Below are positions 36,318-39,270 of a stretch of DNA of 39,270 bases, piece by piece. The notes beneath the pieces are model-generated. The model had not been told where the DNA came from. It was given only the letters and a program-made list of their open reading frames with translations, and ran no database searches. The DNA lies in assembly GCF_000502875.1 (NCBI RefSeq), contig NZ_AYWX01000009.1:545899-585168 (forward strand), in the 5' to 3' direction. The position numbers were made by a program, and so were the translations under genes. Origin of the DNA: Mesorhizobium sp. L2C084A000 (lineage in GTDB: Bacteria; Pseudomonadota; Alphaproteobacteria; Rhizobiales; Rhizobiaceae). The first letter of the stretch is position 1. The number at the start of each line of letters is the position of its first letter.

Positions 36318-37527
36318 ACGGATCGATCACCGTACCGGCCACCATCGAGGCGAGAAACTGCGGCGCCGGCGGGATTTTTGCCACCGTCGCCACCAGCCTG
36401 TCGCGGATCAAGGGCAGCGCCACCGAATCCGACTGGTAGAACGGCGTGAATGCCAGCGACAGCGCCTGGAAGATGCGGACATGCCAGCGCCGCGCCTTCG
36501 CATAGGCCTCCAGTGCTGCGTCGACACTCGTTGTCCGCACCAGCGCATGGCTGAGCGCCGCCGCGTCGAGCAGCGCCATGTTCGCCCCTTGCCCGAGTTG
36601 CGGACTGGTGGAATGCGCCGCGTCGCCGATGACGGCCAATCGCCTACCGGCCGGGAGCTTCATCGTGTGGTGGCCGTAGCGGGCCAGCGAGAGCTGGTCG
36701 AAACTGTCGATCTGGCTGGTGAACGCCTCGCTCTGTGGCCACAGCCGGACCACCCTTTCCTTCCAGGCGTTCAGGCCGCGGACGCGCACCTCATCGGCAT
36801 CCGACGGCTTCAGGCTCCAGAAGAAGGCCGCCATCTTTTCAGCGCCCGGCTGCGGCCGGCCGACCGGCAGCACGCCGATCATCACGCTCGCTTTGTCGTA
36901 GCGTTGCAGCAGCGCATGCTCATCGAAACCGTCGCCGCGCCAACCAAGCGCGGCCCAGAACGCGCCATAGGTGAGTGCTCTTGGCTCGCCTGGAGCGCTC
37001 GCGCGGCGCAGTTTCGAGCGCGAACCGCTGGCGTCGATGACGAGGTCGAACGGCCCTGCCCTTCGTCGGTTGCCGCATATCAGCGTCGCCCGTTCGCCGG
37101 TCTCCAGAGCCTCGATCTCGACGCCGGTCTCGATGGCGATCGCCTCGCGCTGCGCGGCGCGGAAAAGCACGCCGAACAAGGCCGCCCGGTGCACCGCCAG
37201 CCCGAAGCGGCCACCGCGTTGCGCATCGTAGCGGACATCGAGCACCGTACGGCCCGTGGAAGCATCGGCGCCATGCAGGCGGTCGATACGGCTGCCCAGC
37301 GCGAGTATGTCGTCAAGCAGGCCAAGATCGGCCAGGACCGTCAGCCCTGTCGGCTGCAGAATCAGCCCGGAGCCGACCGGCTTCGGCTCATCGAAGCGCT
37401 CGAAGACCGTGACCCGATGCCCGGCACGCTTGAGATAGAGCGCCATGGCCAATCCCGCCGGCCCGGCGCCGGCAATTGCTATGTCGTAGGAAATGCCAAT
37501 GCCCCCAAGCCGAACTGGCCGGGACAA
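36265..37527 (-). CDS. FAD-dependent aromatic-type monooxygenase
   Basis: This resembles class A flavoprotein monooxygenases (PHBH/UbiH-like). The Rossmann motif YDIAIAGAGPAGLAMALYLK is followed by VFERFDEPKPVGSGLILQPTG. A DASGSRSKLRR stretch stands in the DG-motif position, and GDAAHSTSPQLGQGANMALLDA contributes to FAD binding. The 420-codon reading starts at TTG, with AAGGA touching the codon, so the start is doubtful. The family core begins about 12 codons later at GISYDIAIAG, with only ATT codons available there. The gene lies 46 bp after the HxlR gene on the same strand. Its 3' end overlaps GST by 53 bp. The substrate is unknown. Confidence 0.9.
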   Translation of the reverse strand: MSRPVRLGGIGISYDIAIAGAGPAGLAMALYLKRAGHRVTVFERFDEPKPVGSGLILQPTGLTVLADLGLLDDILALGSRIDRLHGADASTGRTVLDVRYDAQRGGRFGLAVHRAALFGVLFRAAQREAIAIETGVEIEALETGERATLICGNRRRAGPFDLVIDASGSRSKLRRASAPGEPRALTYGAFWAALGWRGDGFDEHALLQRYDKASVMIGVLPVGRPQPGAEKMAAFFWSLKPSDADEVRVRGLNAWKERVVRLWPQSEAFTSQIDSFDQLSLARYGHHTMKLPAGRRLAVIGDAAHSTSPQLGQGANMALLDAAALSHALVRTTSVDAALEAYAKARRWHVRIFQALSLAFTPFYQSDSVALPLIRDRLVATVAKIPPAPQFLASMVAGTVIDPFKRIGLTEARWLDRFSG

Positions 37528-37573
37528 TCCTTCAGCCGCCCGACGAAATCAAGCCGCGGGTTTTAACTGCCGT

Positions 37574-37984
37574 TCAAGCCTGCATGGCATCAAAGCCGGA
37601 ACGCGCGTCGCGCACCGCGTCATGATTGAGTTCGGCCCATAGGATCAGCTGATGCAAGGCGCCGAACATCGAGTGTCCGAGATCGGTCAGGCTGTATTCG
37701 ACGCTCGGCGGCTTGGTCGGGAACACTTCGCGATGCACATAGCCGTCACGCTGCAAATCATGGAGCGTCTGCGTCAGCATGCGCTGTGAGATATCGGGCA
37801 CCAGCCGCCGCAATTCGCCAAACCGATAGGGCTTTTCGGTCAGCGCCATCATCAGCAGCGAGCTCCATTTGCCGCTCACCCCCTGGATGACATCGCGGAC
37901 TGGACAATTTGCAAAATTGCCGCCGCCGGAGATTGCCTTGTAGACCTCCATCTTCGATCTCAGATTGACGATCTTGCTGTCCAC
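37574..37984 (-). CDS. HxlR family transcriptional regulator
   Basis: The 136-residue protein has the HxlR winged-helix with GKWSSLLMMALTEKPYRFGELRRLVPDISQRML and the wing YVHREVFPTKPPSVEYSLTDLG. A conserved Cys27 in NCPVRD fits the redox- or quinone-sensing cysteine of YodB/QorR-type members. It is divergent from the NmrA/QorB-like reductase, the arrangement of E. coli ytfH and qorB. It likely represses that gene and itself, and perhaps the FAD monooxygenase downstream. Confidence 0.93.
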   Translation of the reverse strand: MDSKIVNLRSKMEVYKAISGGGNFANCPVRDVIQGVSGKWSSLLMMALTEKPYRFGELRRLVPDISQRMLTQTLHDLQRDGYVHREVFPTKPPSVEYSLTDLGHSMFGALHQLILWAELNHDAVRDARSGFDAMQA

Positions 37985-38055
37985 CGCTGGTTCCCTGCGC
38001 CTGCCTACCTCCCGAAAAACTGCCTTCTTTACGGCCCAGGGTCAATTCCTATTTT

Positions 38056-38084
38056 AGTGCTGGTCTCTTTTTGAGACTGCCACT
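38056..38084. promoter_or_regulatory. Palindromic operator candidate for the HxlR regulator
   Basis: The 29-bp region is symmetric about 38070: AGTG-N3-GTCTC-TTTTT-GAGAC-N3-CACT. The inner GTCTCTTTTTGAGAC is at 38063-38077. It lies in the 135-bp divergent promoter between the HxlR gene and the reductase gene, 36 bp before the reductase ATG. The size and 5-bp half-sites suit an HxlR dimer. Confidence 0.6.
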
Positions 38085-38119
38085 CGAGCCGCCTTAGCGG
38101 CGCAATGTCAGGATCTTCC

Positions 38120-39013
38120 ATGACCGAAACCCTTCTCGTCACCGGCGCTTCCGGCCAGCTCGGCCGCGGCGTCATCAACCATCTGCTGGACACGTTCAAG
38201 GTTCCAGCGGCACGGATCATCGCCGCCACCCGCAATCCGGAAAACCTCGCCGGCCTTGCGGCGCGAGGCGTCATCACAAGGGCGGCTGACTTCGACGACA
38301 CACTATCGTTGGAGGCTGCGTTCAAGGGCGCCGACAGGGTGCTGATCATCTCGACCGGCGAGATCGACCTGCTTCACGGCAAGCGCCTGAGGCAGCACGA
38401 GAACGCGGTTGCCGCCGGGAAGAAGGCCGGTGTTTCCCACCTTCTCTACACCTCGATGCCTAATCCAGAACCGGTTTCGCCGGTGCTGTTTGCCAATGAT
38501 CACTACGGCACCGAGCAGGCGATCAAGGCGAGCGGCATCCCCTACACGATCTTCCGCAACGGCTGGTACCAGGAGAACCTGTTCATGGCCCTGCCGCACG
38601 CGATCGCTTCGGGAAAATGGTACACGTCCGCCGGCGACGGCCGCATGGCGCACGGTGCGCGCGACGATATGGCGGCAGCGATCGCCGCCGGCCTCGCTGC
38701 CGCATCAAGCGAAAGCGAGACCTACACCTTGACCGGCCCGCAGGCCTACACGACGGCCGAGATTGCCGCCCTGGTAAGCGAGGTCACCGGCAAGCCGCTA
38801 GATGTCGTGCAGGTTCCGGATGAAGCCCTGACCGAGGGCGTGAAGGCGGCTGGCGTTCCCGAGGACTTTGCCCGCATCATCGTGTCATTCGACGCCAACA
38901 CGCGTTCCGGCCGCATCGCCATGGTGACGGACGCGGTCGAGACGCTTTCCGGCCGAAAGTCGAAGACGCTGAAGCAGTTCCTCGAGGCAAACAAGGCCGC
39001 GCTGGCCGGTTGA
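38120..39013 (+). CDS. NmrA/QorB-like NAD(P)H quinone oxidoreductase (SDR family)
   Basis: The 297-residue atypical short-chain dehydrogenase starts MTETLLVTGASGQLGRGVIN, with the Rossmann GASGQLG motif. It then has AATRNPENLAGLAARGV and SHLLYTSMPNPEPVSPVLFA, and the substrate-side stretch TIFRNGWYQENLF. This pattern resembles E. coli QorB, a NADPH quinone reductase, and it sits divergent to an HxlR regulator as QorB does. It probably detoxifies quinones or similar electrophiles. The ATG at 38120 is chosen by family start and an AGGA at 38110-38113; an in-frame ATG at 38105 adds 5 residues. Confidence 0.9.
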   Translation: MTETLLVTGASGQLGRGVINHLLDTFKVPAARIIAATRNPENLAGLAARGVITRAADFDDTLSLEAAFKGADRVLIISTGEIDLLHGKRLRQHENAVAAGKKAGVSHLLYTSMPNPEPVSPVLFANDHYGTEQAIKASGIPYTIFRNGWYQENLFMALPHAIASGKWYTSAGDGRMAHGARDDMAAAIAAGLAAASSESETYTLTGPQAYTTAEIAALVSEVTGKPLDVVQVPDEALTEGVKAAGVPEDFARIIVSFDANTRSGRIAMVTDAVETLSGRKSKTLKQFLEANKAALAG

Positions 39014-39075
39014 AGCGGAGTGACATGGACTGTGCCGTGAAGCACAGTCCATTCGCCGATCCGCCAGGACATGTC

Positions 39076-39270
39076 CTAGATCGCCACCTGCGTGCCGATC
39101 TCGACCACGCGCCCGGTCGGGATTTGGAAATACTCCGTCGCGTCGGCCGCCGTGCGCGCCAGGCCGATGAACAGCCGATCCTGCCACACCGGCATGCCGG
39201 AATTGGGCGAGGCCTTGAGCGAACGCCGTGACAGGAAGAACGAGGTCGTCATGATGTCGAACTTCCAGCC
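39076..39270 (-). CDS. kup: Kup-type potassium uptake protein, C-terminal end only
   Basis: The last 64 residues before a TAG stop read [20 protein letters not shown], then [20 protein letters not shown] and [19 protein letters not shown]. This is the C-terminal cytoplasmic tail of Kup/Trk-D K+ transporters; the SFFLSRR, W(Q)DRLFI and FQIP(T)GRVVEIGTQ blocks are characteristic. The rest lies beyond the window end. It converges on the reductase gene, with 62 bp between stops. Confidence 0.93.
   Translation of the reverse strand, partial: GWKFDIMTTSFFLSRRSLKASPNSGMPVWQDRLFIGLARTAADATEYFQIPTGRVVEIGTQVAI

Overview
The window looks like chromosomal DNA of a GC-rich alphaproteobacterium of the order Rhizobiales, most like Mesorhizobium. 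The evidence is the gene content: a nuo operon whose NuoE carries a long C-terminal extension, an aerobic cobalamin cluster led by a cobalamin riboswitch, a BA14K-family protein, and MarR/GST and HxlR/NmrA gene pairs. The genus is an inference from gene content; no rRNA is present to settle it.

Layout. Positions 1-6573 (minus strand) hold the promoter-proximal part of the complex I operon, nuoA-B-C-D-E-F, an extra gene, and the 5' end of nuoG. Positions 6905-9167 (plus) hold a YcaQ/AlkX-type DNA glycosylase and two unknown genes of lower GC. Positions 9222-25393 are a vitamin B12 locus: riboswitch, DUF1636 protein, cobW, cobN, cobG, cobH, cobI, cobJ, cobK (antisense), cobL, cobE, cobM, cobA, cobB, cobV and cobU. 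Nearly all joints are 4-nt ATGA/GTGA overlaps. Together these genes make the corrin ring by the oxygen-dependent route (CobG ring contraction), insert cobalt (CobN) and attach the lower ligand (CobV, CobU). cobF is not in the cluster. Positions 25647-30439 hold tRNA-Lys(CUU), a PhzF isomerase, a MacA/MacB-type efflux system and a small membrane protein. Positions 30436-39270 hold a Nudix protein, an endonuclease/exonuclease/phosphatase protein, a BA14K protein, ilvC with a TetR regulator, MarR/GST, HxlR with an FAD monooxygenase and a divergent NmrA/QorB-type reductase, and the 3' end of a kup potassium transporter gene.

The most striking signal is a palindromic element present three times: twice inside cobN and once inside cobG. 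Each copy has 47-53 nt arms that are perfect or nearly perfect inverted repeats around a 67-92 nt core. Each keeps the host gene open and adds about 54-66 residues, always containing SPLAGEMSGRTEGG. The arms have no stop codon in any of the six frames. The cobG copy lies in the opposite orientation to the cobN copies. This resembles the coding palindromic elements of Rickettsia, but in rhizobial B12 enzymes and at linker-like sites.

Other points are a helix-hairpin-helix-like domain shared by NuoE and the extra nuo-operon protein, an antisense cobK overlapping both neighbours, and four palindromic operator candidates next to regulator or divergent genes.
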